In this document: piece by piece, positions 55,442 through 64,000 of the stretch
How the letters are laid out: each line of letters opens with the position of its first letter
Numbering within the stretch: the first letter of the stretch is position 1
From: Cylindrotheca closterium
Lineage: Eukaryota; Bacillariophyta; Bacillariophyceae; Bacillariales; Bacillariaceae
Direction of reading: 5' to 3'
NCBI GenBank assembly: GCA_933822405.4
Contig: CAKOGP040002169.1
Span: forward strand, 59,058-123,057
DNA: 64,000 nt
Notes under the pieces: model-generated
Database searches by the model: none
Seen by the model: the letters and a program-made list of their open reading frames with translations, nothing else
What the model was told of the DNA's origin: nothing
Program-made: the position numbers and the translations under genes

Positions 55442-55489
55442 TGAATCAATCTGATGGAATGAATCAATCAATGAATCAATGAATCAATC
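55442..55489. repeat. AATCAATG tandem tract
   Basis: The motif GAATCAATC/GAATCAATG recurs about five times with small changes, ending about 70 bp upstream of the start codon at 55371 on the minus strand. It is a simple tandem repeat, likely in the leader or promoter. Confidence 0.75.
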
Positions 55490-56351
55490 TGCTTTAGATG
55501 GATCAATTGTTCTTCTGAATGTGCCTGTTGTTGTCTGTTGTTTGTTGTTTGTTCTTGCTGTATTATTGTCTACCAGTATTGGAATGGGAGACGTTTATGA
55601 TGTTGACTTCGAAGACGATGGTGACGGAGTCAAATGAAGCCTTGGAATGAAAATTTGGTTTGCCAACTATCGTGTGTGTGTCAATGCAAGCAAGGAGTTG
55701 AGTGCTTGTCAAATATAAAAGCAAGAATACCTCGCTCGGATTGGATGACGATCTTGGGTCGTTCTGCGGGAGTTTGAATTGGATGGGGCATCGCTAATTC
55801 GGGGTGGCTGGCGAAGCATTGGATGTCTTATTTACTGTCTGTCACGCGCGTGGCGTCCGTTGATTGACCATCAACCGATTGAGTCGTATTTTCCAAACAC
55901 CATTGGGTACTTTTCCACGTTAGTTTTAAACACACCCTTGTGTGAACGCAGTGCAGACGACGATCGTAGTTCTGGGATGGCATACCGGTAGAGGGAAATC
56001 GCTGCCTAGATACAACTGGAAACCTGCTCATTCTTACTAATGATGGAACAACCAGTGCTGCACAGCAATCTTGTTTCAACAGCCATGCTGTGAAGATTTT
56101 CGTCATCTTTGATTTGCCAGGCGAGTTGCTGTACAAGCAGTCACACTCCTCATTACTCCTCCATGTATCGTGTTTCAGCGCTCCTTGGAGGAGGCATGCT
56201 GGTTTGAAGGTGTATCAATCATTGGAAAATTGTCGCCAAGCAATTGCTGCTGCTCCTGCCCCTGAAACCTTTCTTTTGAATCAGCTACAGTCGCATTTTC
56301 CTTTATATGCTGCACTTCCCTAATATCTCACACAGTTTGCATCAAAGCCCA

Positions 56352-56640
56352 GTTCTCATTTCTTTCACTCTACCCACTTGACGAGAACGCCCATGCTGAT
56401 TTGCAAGAAGCCAACTAGAAGATGACGAAACAACCTCATTGCATTTACTGGCAAGAGTTTGCCTTCATCCGCTTCCTTGCCTTGAAATTCAGATGTTCTC
56501 ATTTCGTTCAGCCTTTACAGTGGACGACAGCGCCCATGCTGATCGTTGAAGCCAACGAGAAAGTAGATGGCAAAACAATATTATTCCCCTTGCTGGCAAC
56601 ACATTCTCCGGTATCAAGCTCGTTCATTTCGGCAGTGGCG
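56352..56640. repeat. Degenerate ~143 bp tandem duplication
   Basis: GTTCTCATTTCTTTC...ACGAGAACGCCCATGCTGAT at 56352 onward recurs as GTTCTCATTTCGTTC...ACGACAGCGCCCATGCTGAT at 56495 onward, and both continue with AAGCCAAC and a CTGGCAA ending. Identity is moderate and visible without alignment. Origin and function are unknown. Confidence 0.6.
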
Positions 56641-57856
56641 GTAGATTGTTGGCGAGACCTATGTTTCTTCCTCTGCTTCAGTTCCAATCTTGTCTTCTTT
56701 ATCATTTGATGGCTCGGTTTAGGGGTCCGACTCGTCGCTTGCCGCCGCCGTTGTGGCTTCGCTTCGTTGGATTAGAAGAAAAACGCATCATAATTGCCAA
56801 CTGCCGGCAGCTTTCATCATCAATCTATTCTTTGTCGCCTGCTCTCGTTTTCGTTTGTTGTTCGATGAGTCATTCAACACTATACTCATCGGTCAACAGT
56901 GTCATCATCTCTTTATATATTCAGGTTACTTTGGCCATCTGATCATGGGCGGGCTTCACGACCGCCAAAAAGTTTTACATACCGAATTTTTGCCGCCAAT
57001 CCGACAACGCGACTCAAAGGACCAGCTTCACACCACCCGCCAGGCAGGGAGCTTGGGTAATTCCGGGTTACCCGCGTTATCGTTTTCGATTGAGAAATCG
57101 ATTCGATGACTTGAAAAGTTTTCACATTTATTGCTTGTTTGTCTGACGTGTCCTATGACAGTTTGAAAGTCTCTACCGGTAGATTATCTTGAGATATTCC
57201 ACAGAATTTTTTTTCTCCATACAAATTGAAAATGGACGATGAAACGGTTCATCAGATTGGCCTTGGGACGGCATCTGCGTCCAAACCACCACTTGTGTCA
57301 AAAAAATAGACTTCCTAAGCAAGCTAGAGTTCCTGCTTTCCAGAGTCCGCAATAACACCATGATTGCTTCTAAGGGAGGCAATCAATTGGTGGATTTTCT
57401 CTAAATTTCGTTAAATCCGCTGTTCCTAGGCTCTAGAGCTTCTGCTACAGCCAGCTAGGCACCAAACGGTCCACAGACAACAGATAGCTTAGCTTTCAAA
57501 CTACAACTTTAATATGCAAAGTAATATGATCAGATCTCTGTGGCAAACAGGGGACTCTTCGGAACATAGTGAGTTTATGGAAATTCGATCTTCCGTATTA
57601 TCCAAGATTTTACCGCGGTGCTTGCGCTAGTCCAGCTACCGATGGGTGCGAGCACTGTGCGGTTCTGGCCATATTGAATATTCTGAAAGGCTGGTCGAAT
57701 TCGAATCCGAGCTTGTTTGCAATTTTCCCAAGGAATAGTGAGCGGTATCTGTGAAACTAAGTAATTTATCATGATCCCTTACTGTATATTACGAAACACA
57801 ATATTCTGGCATATTCAGTGTAGATTTTTTTTGGTTTCAGTTGACATTCCTTTACG

Positions 57857-59083
57857 TCATGATGCTCGTGCCCCTTCTTGGCTGTCAAATAAGAATATGT
57901 CCGACAGTAGTGAATCCCACTGTACTCCTTTATTCCACCATTTGACATGAGCGAATTCCTCAGGTCCTTCATATACCCCAGCATCGATTGAGCGCAGGAC
58001 GTCTTCCACATGACTGAATAGGTTTCCAAAGTCTGCAAATAGGACTCGGCCGCATTTTGTGTATCGATCGATCCCAATCGTATCTGCAAACTTTTCCATG
58101 ATCGGTATGCACCCAAAGGGTGCAAATTCTGATAGTCGGTGATATTCACCTCCTGACGTTTGTCTATACGAATGTGTCACAAGGCATACTTTCGAATCTC
58201 CATATGCCTTGGACATGACTTGAGTCTTTAAGGAACCAACTTGTTTCAATGTCACTGTTCGGTTGGGATTCTGCTCCAAGAACTTTCTTTTCTCTTCTTG
58301 TAGTCTTTTTCGTCGAGGCGTAATGAGCCCGAAAAAGGAGACGTCTATGGAGCGATTGACAAATGGAATCAACCGAAGGGTGCCTTCTTTGTCTTGTGGT
58401 GGTGGAATGAGTACTAGTCGGCTTGGATGTTGATGCATGGTTGGTAATAGAATCGTGGAATCGCCCCAACCTTTTTCTTGCAACAGCCTGAAATTGTAAT
58501 CCGAGAACTCGACAATGATGCAGTTTAGTGATGCATGACAGTCTCCAAGACGTGACTTTAGGGTTTGTTCAGTCTGGATGATGATGCGACCAGCATCCAC
58601 AAAGTTTGGATTTTGAATAGGGCAATGAGAATGGAGCAAAGTTTCTACCAAGGTTATATCTGAACAGTTCGATTCTGTTGGAATGTCGGTTGTTTCCTGC
58701 ATGAGACCGTTGCTAGTGAACATTGAAGTCAATGATTCTTGATTTGATTTGAATATTTTCCGTGGGAAATTGATGTGAAAGGATGGGTTTCGGTGAAGTA
58801 CATGGCGAAGTTTTCGAAACGAGCGAGACCCAGGAGGGCTGGAATGCCGGAACATATCGAGGGCAATTGAGTGCAGCGATCCTTTCTCTGTAAAACAAAA
58901 GCTTGGATATGCCGAATTTGCAATTTGGTTCGCATCCTCATCGTCCAAAAAGGGCTGAGCAGCACAGTGATCATTGCTTCCCCAAACCGCTTTCGTGATA
59001 ATCCTAACAGAAAGCAAGAGTGCACAAAAGGAAGAGATTCTCGCAGCTGAAGTTTTCGCACCAGCACGTTTGGTTGGCTTCAT
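57857..59083 (-). CDS. Exostosin-like glycosyltransferase 2
   Basis: A 408-residue protein. The N-terminus (MKPTKRAGAKTSAARISSFC, then ALLLSVRIITKAVW) is a basic signal anchor. The middle has CIIVEFSDYNFRLLQEKGWG and STILLPTMHQHPSRLVLIPP, and the C-terminal half FVNRSIDVSFFGLITPRRKR, YRQTSGGEYHRLSEFAPFGC and IPIMEKFADTIG. The pattern RxSExxPFGCIPIM fits the exostosin donor-binding half. It is not closely similar to the exostosin-like protein at 25.4-26.7 kb. Acceptor and donor are unknown. Its 5' side abuts the direct-repeat copy at 59222. Confidence 0.65.
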   Translation of the reverse strand: MKPTKRAGAKTSAARISSFCALLLSVRIITKAVWGSNDHCAAQPFLDDEDANQIANSAYPSFCFTEKGSLHSIALDMFRHSSPPGSRSFRKLRHVLHRNPSFHINFPRKIFKSNQESLTSMFTSNGLMQETTDIPTESNCSDITLVETLLHSHCPIQNPNFVDAGRIIIQTEQTLKSRLGDCHASLNCIIVEFSDYNFRLLQEKGWGDSTILLPTMHQHPSRLVLIPPPQDKEGTLRLIPFVNRSIDVSFFGLITPRRKRLQEEKRKFLEQNPNRTVTLKQVGSLKTQVMSKAYGDSKVCLVTHSYRQTSGGEYHRLSEFAPFGCIPIMEKFADTIGIDRYTKCGRVLFADFGNLFSHVEDVLRSIDAGVYEGPEEFAHVKWWNKGVQWDSLLSDIFLFDSQEGARAS

Positions 59084-60011
59084 CAGCAGACTACCAACGA
59101 TAAGTGCACATCTGTGTCATGCTGCGAGCTGCCCGAATATATGCAATACCTAAATACGACGACGGGTTCGGTGGTGGAGGCAATCAGTTTGACTTGATCA
59201 GTTTCAGTTTTCAGTTTCGGTGATTGATCGGCAAGACGGGAGACGTATGGGCGTTTCTAGCTCTTCCTTAGTCTCAATCTCCGTCGTGTCGATTGCGGCG
59301 CGTCGCTTCAGTGAAGTACACGGTTGGCGGACGGAGCGAAGAGTGTCGACGAAGAGGACGGAAGATTTGGAGAAGACATTGTTCGCAATGGGAGCTTGTG
59401 GGATGATGGAGACGATAGAAGGAGCTTAGCTGCTCGGTCAAGACCGTCAGCTTTTTTGCTTTTCCCGCCCTCACCACCCTCTCTCTCATTTGCACCATAG
59501 CTCGGTACCCCATTTGGTCCGGGTTTGTCTGTCAATCCTATTGATTGTCCTTTTCGAATCCTATGATTCGACCTCGGTGCAAACCAGTCACTAACTTAGT
59601 ACCTCGCTACTGTGCCAAACCTACTCGCTTCTCGTATGTAGCATCAGGCTTTTGCCACAGTTTCCATGGTAGCATACGTGCGCGATCTCTCCAGACAAAG
59701 ACTACATCATGCGATTCAAGCCCAGGAGTGGAGGCGGCGCCGGGTAATCTTCGATTATCTAAAAGAATGAATATTTTCAGTTTGAAGTTGATATGCACGT
59801 GTCTACGACAACCTTTGATAAGTGCACATGCCACCAAAACTGATATGGCCTTGATACTTAGGGAAATCGATCGTGTGGAAATGATTTTTCTTCGAAACGG
59901 AAACTGCGCGCAGAAAAGTCCGGCCAAATCGTCAGTTTCAGGTTCGCTTGGAAGTGGCCTAAACCCGAAATTAAGCTCCCAGCCATCTTCGGGATATTTT
60001 GATTGGGAAAC
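59084..60011. other. Intergenic region containing direct-repeat copy 1
   Basis: A 928 bp stretch between divergent exostosin-like and PC-esterase-like starts. Apart from the repeat copy at 59222-59430 it shows no gene. The ORFs at 59.5-60.1 kb on both strands lack family features and cross the PC-esterase start. Confidence 0.4.
59222..59430 (+). repeat. Direct repeat, copy 1 (pairs with 63842-64000)
   Basis: The sequence starting GATTGATCGGCAAGACGGGA shares its order of blocks with 63842 onward: GGCAAGACGG, TAGTCTCAAT, CTTCAGTGAAGTACA, GAAGAGGACGGAAG (copy 2 GAAGAGGACAGAAG) and ACATTGTTCGCAATG. Orientation is the same. Copy 2 is cut by the window end. Small gaps and substitutions show both copies are old. 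Confidence 0.82.
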
Positions 60012-61139
60012 ATGCCGAATTTTAGCAAAGGAATATTTGCTTTTTCCGCTATTTGCATTGCTTTCGGTGCAATCCATCTCCTCCATCGGGTTCAGATCAT
60101 TGTCAAACATGTGCAAATCTCTACTAAAGTTGATCCAAAAAGAGATACAGTGAAAGTCTCACTCAACAATGAATCTTGTGTAAACAATTCGCTCGCTCCT
60201 TTGAACTGGTGTATTGATAACGAGTTCCACAAACCTAGGTTTGTGGGGAGAGATGAAGAAGGAGATGTGTGGCCACCAAGGACAATACAACTTTATTCTT
60301 CCGAAGGATACGAAGCATGTTTAGCGAACAAAGTAATTGTTTTCATTGGAGATTCAAGGGTCCGCTATCAATTTTTGAATCTAGCTGGGTTCTTGAAGTA
60401 CCGTAAATTTATGAGATGCAATGATTATCCATCAGGATATGAGAGAGATGAAACATGTGTCCTCATCAATGAACAGATGCGGAACAATTGGAACATCTGG
60501 TATCAAGACACTACAGAGATACTTCAAGAAGCGTCAAAACAATACAGTCTTTGTGATTGCCATCGTTCTGGAGTGTTCGCTGCGAACAAGTCCTATGAAA
60601 ATCGTTATATTCATCGAGTCACTCAATTTGGAGATATAAAACTTGTTTATCTACAGAATTTTGAGGACCTCATCCGAATTGATAAAGAATTTCCACCCTT
60701 TTCCACCTCATACTTTCCCAGTGGCTCTCAGTGTAAGGCTGGAGAGTGTGGCCAAGAAAATCGAACAAATGCATTTGAAGGAAATCTTGAGAAGACTGTG
60801 TGGGAAGTGTTGCCAAAACTGAAGGCAACGCATGCTTTTGTTAGTGCGGGTTGGACTAGAAACCCCAAAAGGCTTTCGCATCTGTCCTGCATCCTTGAGG
60901 AATTTCAGCTTCATCAGCAAGGAATTCAAGCTTTCTTGATCAGCAATCCATATCCATCAACTACGAAGAAACCTATAGTGTTTGAATCAAAGAAACTGAA
61001 ATGCCGATGCAATGTATTCGATCGTGCTGTGATGAGCAAAGCTGTGCCAAGGGAATGGTATTGGGATTCTTTACATCCTTGGAGTATTCTGAATGAAGAG
61101 TTCAACCATCAATTAATCAAGTCCATTTGTCCAATCTAG
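60012..61139 (+). CDS. PC-esterase-like (GDS/DxxH) glycan acyltransferase
   Basis: The first ATG at 60012 gives 375 residues; the earlier in-frame codon is TTG. Residues 6-24 (KGIFAFSAICIAFGAIHLLH) form a signal anchor. The GDS block is KVIVFIGDSRVRYQF near 110, and the matching C-terminal block is WYWDSLHPWSILNEEFNHQL near 350, with the Asp and His of a DxxH motif. This pair defines the PC-esterase/TBL/CASD1-type family, which transfers acetyl groups to or from glycans in the Golgi. Cys residues in CNDYPSGYERDETC and CKAGECG suggest luminal disulfides. The frame is intact although it lies next to a decayed retroelement. Confidence 0.75.
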   Translation: MPNFSKGIFAFSAICIAFGAIHLLHRVQIIVKHVQISTKVDPKRDTVKVSLNNESCVNNSLAPLNWCIDNEFHKPRFVGRDEEGDVWPPRTIQLYSSEGYEACLANKVIVFIGDSRVRYQFLNLAGFLKYRKFMRCNDYPSGYERDETCVLINEQMRNNWNIWYQDTTEILQEASKQYSLCDCHRSGVFAANKSYENRYIHRVTQFGDIKLVYLQNFEDLIRIDKEFPPFSTSYFPSGSQCKAGECGQENRTNAFEGNLEKTVWEVLPKLKATHAFVSAGWTRNPKRLSHLSCILEEFQLHQQGIQAFLISNPYPSTTKKPIVFESKKLKCRCNVFDRAVMSKAVPREWYWDSLHPWSILNEEFNHQLIKSICPI

Positions 61140-61484
61140 AAAATGTAAATGGAATAAGCAAACATGCGAGGGCAACAGGAATACAACTTCATCATGGGTA
61201 AGGTTTGACTCGCCGTAGAGATACGCGCTCAATAACATGAGGGGCAAGTCGAATGGTAAGGGTACCATTAGAATGGACTCGTTTGGTGATGGGGTACTGA
61301 TTGGAGTCTGTGTAGAGATGATAATACGGTCTTAGTTGTACTATTATTCAGATTGTGTCACATTCAGCGAAGGTCAGTTTTTGATTCAGCGAGGATGAGC
61401 TCCGGTGTAACCCAACCTTCACAGAGTCACAAAGAAAATTATCGATGTACTTGAGAGTGCTTATGTCGACCTAATGACTAAGGT
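61140..61484. other. Gap between PC-esterase gene and retroelement
   Basis: A 345 bp stretch downstream of the PC-esterase stop. It has G-rich patches (GGTGATGGGGTACTGATTGG at about 61286) and nothing that reads as a gene. It may include the 3' end of the decayed retroelement. Confidence 0.35.
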
Positions 61485-63133
61485 CTAGTTCTGTACCCAA
61501 CCGAAGGAGCTCCTAGAGTTCAAATACCTTGGGCCTGTTCTATCGGCCGTTTCACTATTCCCCTCTATGCTCAAAGCTTGTCGTTTCTCCTGTATACTCA
61601 AAAGATTGACAATCACAGGAATGTTGAGGAACATGTCATGAGCAAATACAACTTCACCTGGAGTGTTGTTTTTCAAAGATTGAGAAACAGAACATCTCAT
61701 GGCATGATTGCATGCAGTGAGAGCATAATCGACGGCTTGAGTAGTTGTCTGAATGTTGGGAGCCATGTTGTTGTTGTTGTTGTTGTTGAATCTTGTTTGT
61801 AGGATGTTGCCAACAGTGTGATGCATTCGTTCACACATAGCATTGGCACTTGGATTCTTGCTTGTCGCCAATGCATTGCAAATTCCCCACTGTTGTAGTT
61901 TCAATTGAAAATTGTGACAATTCACCTCCTTGATCATGAATGCACTTGTATGGTTTTGGATATCAAGAAAGCCAAAGATTCTTGAAGACATTTGTGACGT
62001 GGGCTGAAGTTTTGTTCTCAATACGCGCAAGTTCAGTGAGATTTGTTACGAGATCAATACATGTGAGCGCATTGAATTCAATTTCTATACTGTTGACCTT
62101 GATCTTCCAAGGTCCAATCAAATCCACAGCCACAAAAAAACACAGGACCAAATCTGCGTGTCTTTCAGGTAGATGTCCATATTGGATTGTTACATTTTTG
62201 TTCGCTTGGCAAACTTCACACTTGAGAGATTCGACTTTCCTTTTCAAAGCACGAGCATAGAATCGTCTGACGATTGTATTGTACAAAGAGGTAGTGCTTC
62301 AATGTCCAAGAACCAAATGGTACCACACAATCACTGGAGCAACCAAAGTTTCAGGCAAGTGAAATCTCCCTTTGTTAGGTTTATTCAAATCTGCACAAAA
62401 GCAGATCACATTTTGATTGTCAATTTGCATGATGGGGTACTGAGCCCAAGTTGCTGTGTTTTGCAATTTTTGAATGAGTGCAACATCTTGGAGCTGATGT
62501 TGTTGGATGTTTGCCATTGCAATTGGGTTTGGCATAACTTCCAATGTAGGATGATTCAAAAATGATTCAAGCATCTCATCATTTTTTATTGCACCATGTC
62601 CATGATCACAATCAAGCAAACATAGATCTGAAGGTACAATTAAATTCCGCTTCAGATGGAGGAGGAAGAAGAACTTCTTCTTTGAAAGAATACATTTCAT
62701 CTTCAGGATCCATTTTGACATTGAGTTTGTCAAATGCAATCAATTTACCTTTTGAAAGCAAACTCTTCCCCTCGGACAGTTTCTCCATTTGCGGTAAACG
62801 CAAGAAACCACAGTTGGCCAAAACATTATCTTTTCTAGGCAAGTAGTTAAACATGGCTGTACATTAGCCAGCATAAAACTTGTTGTGTATTCAATGTGCG
62901 GAAAGTGAGATTTTTGTGAGCAGTAAAAATTGTCCATTGCGTAGCTGCTGTAAAGCATAGAACAAAACTCTTTCAAGCAATGCACAATAGCCAAAATTTC
63001 TTTTTCCATGACTGAATAATCCTTTTGTGCATCGTTGAGTTTTTGACTCCAGAACGCTACTGGCTTTTTGTCTTGCATGATCACAGCGCCCATTTGATTG
63101 GGTCTTCAAGAGTAGTTGTGAAATTGGCTTCAC
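61485..63133 (-). mobile_element. Decayed Ty3/gypsy-type retroelement (RNase H and integrase)
   Basis: Read on the minus strand from high to low coordinate, fragments appear in gypsy order. First is an RNase H-like part (AVIMQDKKPVAFWSQKLNDA, EKEILAIVHCLKEF) at ~62930-63093. Next is the RNase H end (FNYLPRKDNVLANCGFLRLP) in a different frame at ~62790-62854. A linker leads to VWYHLVLGH, a stop at 62299-62301, and then the zinc-finger part ESLKCEVCQANK and the core piece VDLIGPWKIKVNSIE. A frameshift follows into NPSANAMCERMHHTVGNILQ. An Asn run comes from a TTG/CAA repeat. Several stops and shifts make it inactive. Reverse transcriptase and gag are not recognisable in the remaining ~700 bp. 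Confidence 0.8.
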
Positions 63134-63841
63134 CGTGAAGCTTGGTATCCATCTCTTTTGTTATGATCTTAATTAAAAGCATGATTGTTGATTTAATGGT
63201 TCACTTGTTCATTTCAAAGAATGCAGATTGTTTCATGTTTTTGGCAAGCTCTGCAGAATAGAGAATTTTGTTTTCATCCATCTCTGTTTGTTTTGCAAGT
63301 TCTTCAGTTTTGACTGGAACAGTCAATATTGGTTTGATAGCATCAAAGTTGATTGACTTTCCGTTTCAAATCAAAGACTCCATGTCTTCAGCACATCTCA
63401 TTCCAGACAATTGGATGTAGCCAGTTGTTCTTTGGCTTCTTTGTATGAGGATTTAGCCTTGATGTTGGTTTTGTCCTTTGTTTGAATTAGATGTTTCACC
63501 AAACTTGAGACTTGGTTTGAATTGCTCTTGATTTTCTGAGGAATCACACGTCCTCTTCCAGCACCAGATGGAGAATGTCAACAAATCACTCACTCTTTCT
63601 TCAATAAGGCAGTGCTGTCTTGACGGGCTGTTTTTGTATTGTCTTTTGTAATTGAATCTTATAAATAAGCAAAATGTGCTCTATTGTAAGTGCCTTTAGC
63701 GCTCAATACAACACTTCCACAATATCAGTTCTCCTGTATTAGATATACTATTGAGTGAAAGTGTTCCTATTTGGTTAATGTTTTGCTTGAATTGATGATT
63801 CAATCTAAAAAGTGAGTTGAAAAAATTTCGTTTTTGGAAAT
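63134..63841. other. A/T-rich degraded sequence, possible retroelement remainder
   Basis: Upstream of the RNase H fragment on the minus strand. Short open pieces such as LYSAELAKNMKQSAFFEMNK are visible, but no polymerase motif. It probably belongs to the decayed element; the boundary with the repeat at 63842 is not sharp. Confidence 0.4.
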
Positions 63842-64000
63842 TTGATTGGCAAGACGGAAGACGCATGGGACTTGAGAGCTCCCTTTAGTCTCAATTCCGT
63901 TGAGTCGACTGAGGTGCGCCACTTCAGTGAAGTACAGTTGGCAGACAGAGTGAAGAGGACAGAAGGTTGGAGACACAACATTGTTCGCAATGAGAGCTTG
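63842..64000 (+). repeat. Direct repeat, copy 2 (truncated by window end)
   Basis: Begins TTTGATTGGCAAGACGGAAG (from about 63840) and ends at the window edge with ACATTGTTCGCAATGAGAGC. It pairs with 59222-59430 in the same orientation, with about 15 bp less in the middle. Confidence 0.82.

Larger units (their letters stand above)
55372..57856. other. Gene-poor region with tandem and dispersed repeats
   Basis: Nearly 2.5 kb without a convincing gene. It holds an (AATCAATG)n-type tract at 55442-55489 just upstream of the PH/RelA-like gene and a ~143 bp degenerate tandem duplication at 56352-56640. ORFs in 55.8-57.1 kb show no family pattern or presequence. A GC-richer piece (GCCGCCGTTGTGG) lies at about 56742. 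The rest looks like unique intergenic DNA. A distal promoter or noncoding RNA cannot be excluded. Confidence 0.45.

Noticed and set aside
55779..57109. Several plus-strand ORFs of 70-118 residues
   Set aside because: No family motifs, no consistent frame, no splice pairs joining them, and partly made of a tandem duplication.
57685..57710. TTCGAATCC-like motif suggesting a tRNA T-arm
   Set aside because: The flanking bases do not form a T-stem and no anticodon arm or acceptor stem can be drawn.
59274..60116. Minus-strand ORFs at 59.3-60.1 kb
   Set aside because: They lie over the direct repeat and opposite the PC-esterase start, with no recognisable domain.

Overview
The window is nuclear DNA of a diatom, most likely a raphid pennate such as Seminavis; the genus is inference. 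Signs are short introns (78-194 bp) with GTAAGT/GTGAGT donors, plastid-type bipartite presequences on a phytoene desaturase and on a TPR protein, genes packed on both strands, many trinucleotide repeats read as Gln/Asn/Thr/His/Pro runs, and a tandem family of single-pass LRR proteins with Pro-Ser-Thr stalks. There are no bacterial-style operons. I saw no tRNA, rRNA or CRISPR array.

Layout. 0.3-3.2 kb: an ankyrin-like coiled-coil protein and a spliced DUF1415 protein with a signal sequence. 3.5-10.5 kb: one 2329-residue ORF holding seven tandem rhamnosyltransferase-like (PF11316-like) domains, only two of which keep the full acidic motif; this is the most unusual gene here. 10.7-14.1 kb: a four-helix membrane protein, a sulfotransferase-like Golgi protein and mitochondrial ribosomal protein bL12. 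14.6-20.6 kb: a plastid TPR protein, phytoene desaturase, and a DUF5522-cobalamin adenosyltransferase fusion. 20.9-30 kb: a 1244-residue disordered protein, an exostosin-like transferase, an arsenosugar-type GT2 and small low-complexity proteins. 30.6-38.3 kb: a SET-domain methyltransferase, a class I methyltransferase, a nuclear-type LRR protein, a fructosamine-3-kinase-like protein and an orphan.

38.5-51.6 kb: four LRR paralogues in tandem on the minus strand, named here A to D from low to high coordinate, plus a broken fifth copy (E). They share a cytosolic tail, one membrane span, a stalk of variable length, an LRR N-cap, about seven LRRs and a terminal Cys module, but differ in intron content. 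A secreted MEKHLA/PAS protein lies between D and E. 51.8-55.4 kb: an orphan and a PH-like plus RelA/SpoT-like protein. 55.4-64 kb: a gene-poor end with an exostosin-like transferase, a PC-esterase-like protein, a decayed Ty3/gypsy element, and two diverged direct-repeat copies of a 160-210 bp sequence.

Several genes point to the secretory pathway and to building or decorating glycans (seven-domain GT, two exostosin-like GTs, sulfotransferase, PC-esterase), together with surface LRR proteins. They are not an operon and their joint action is inference. Exon joins were chosen by reading frame, splice consensus and comparison between paralogues; all spliced models given here keep an open frame.
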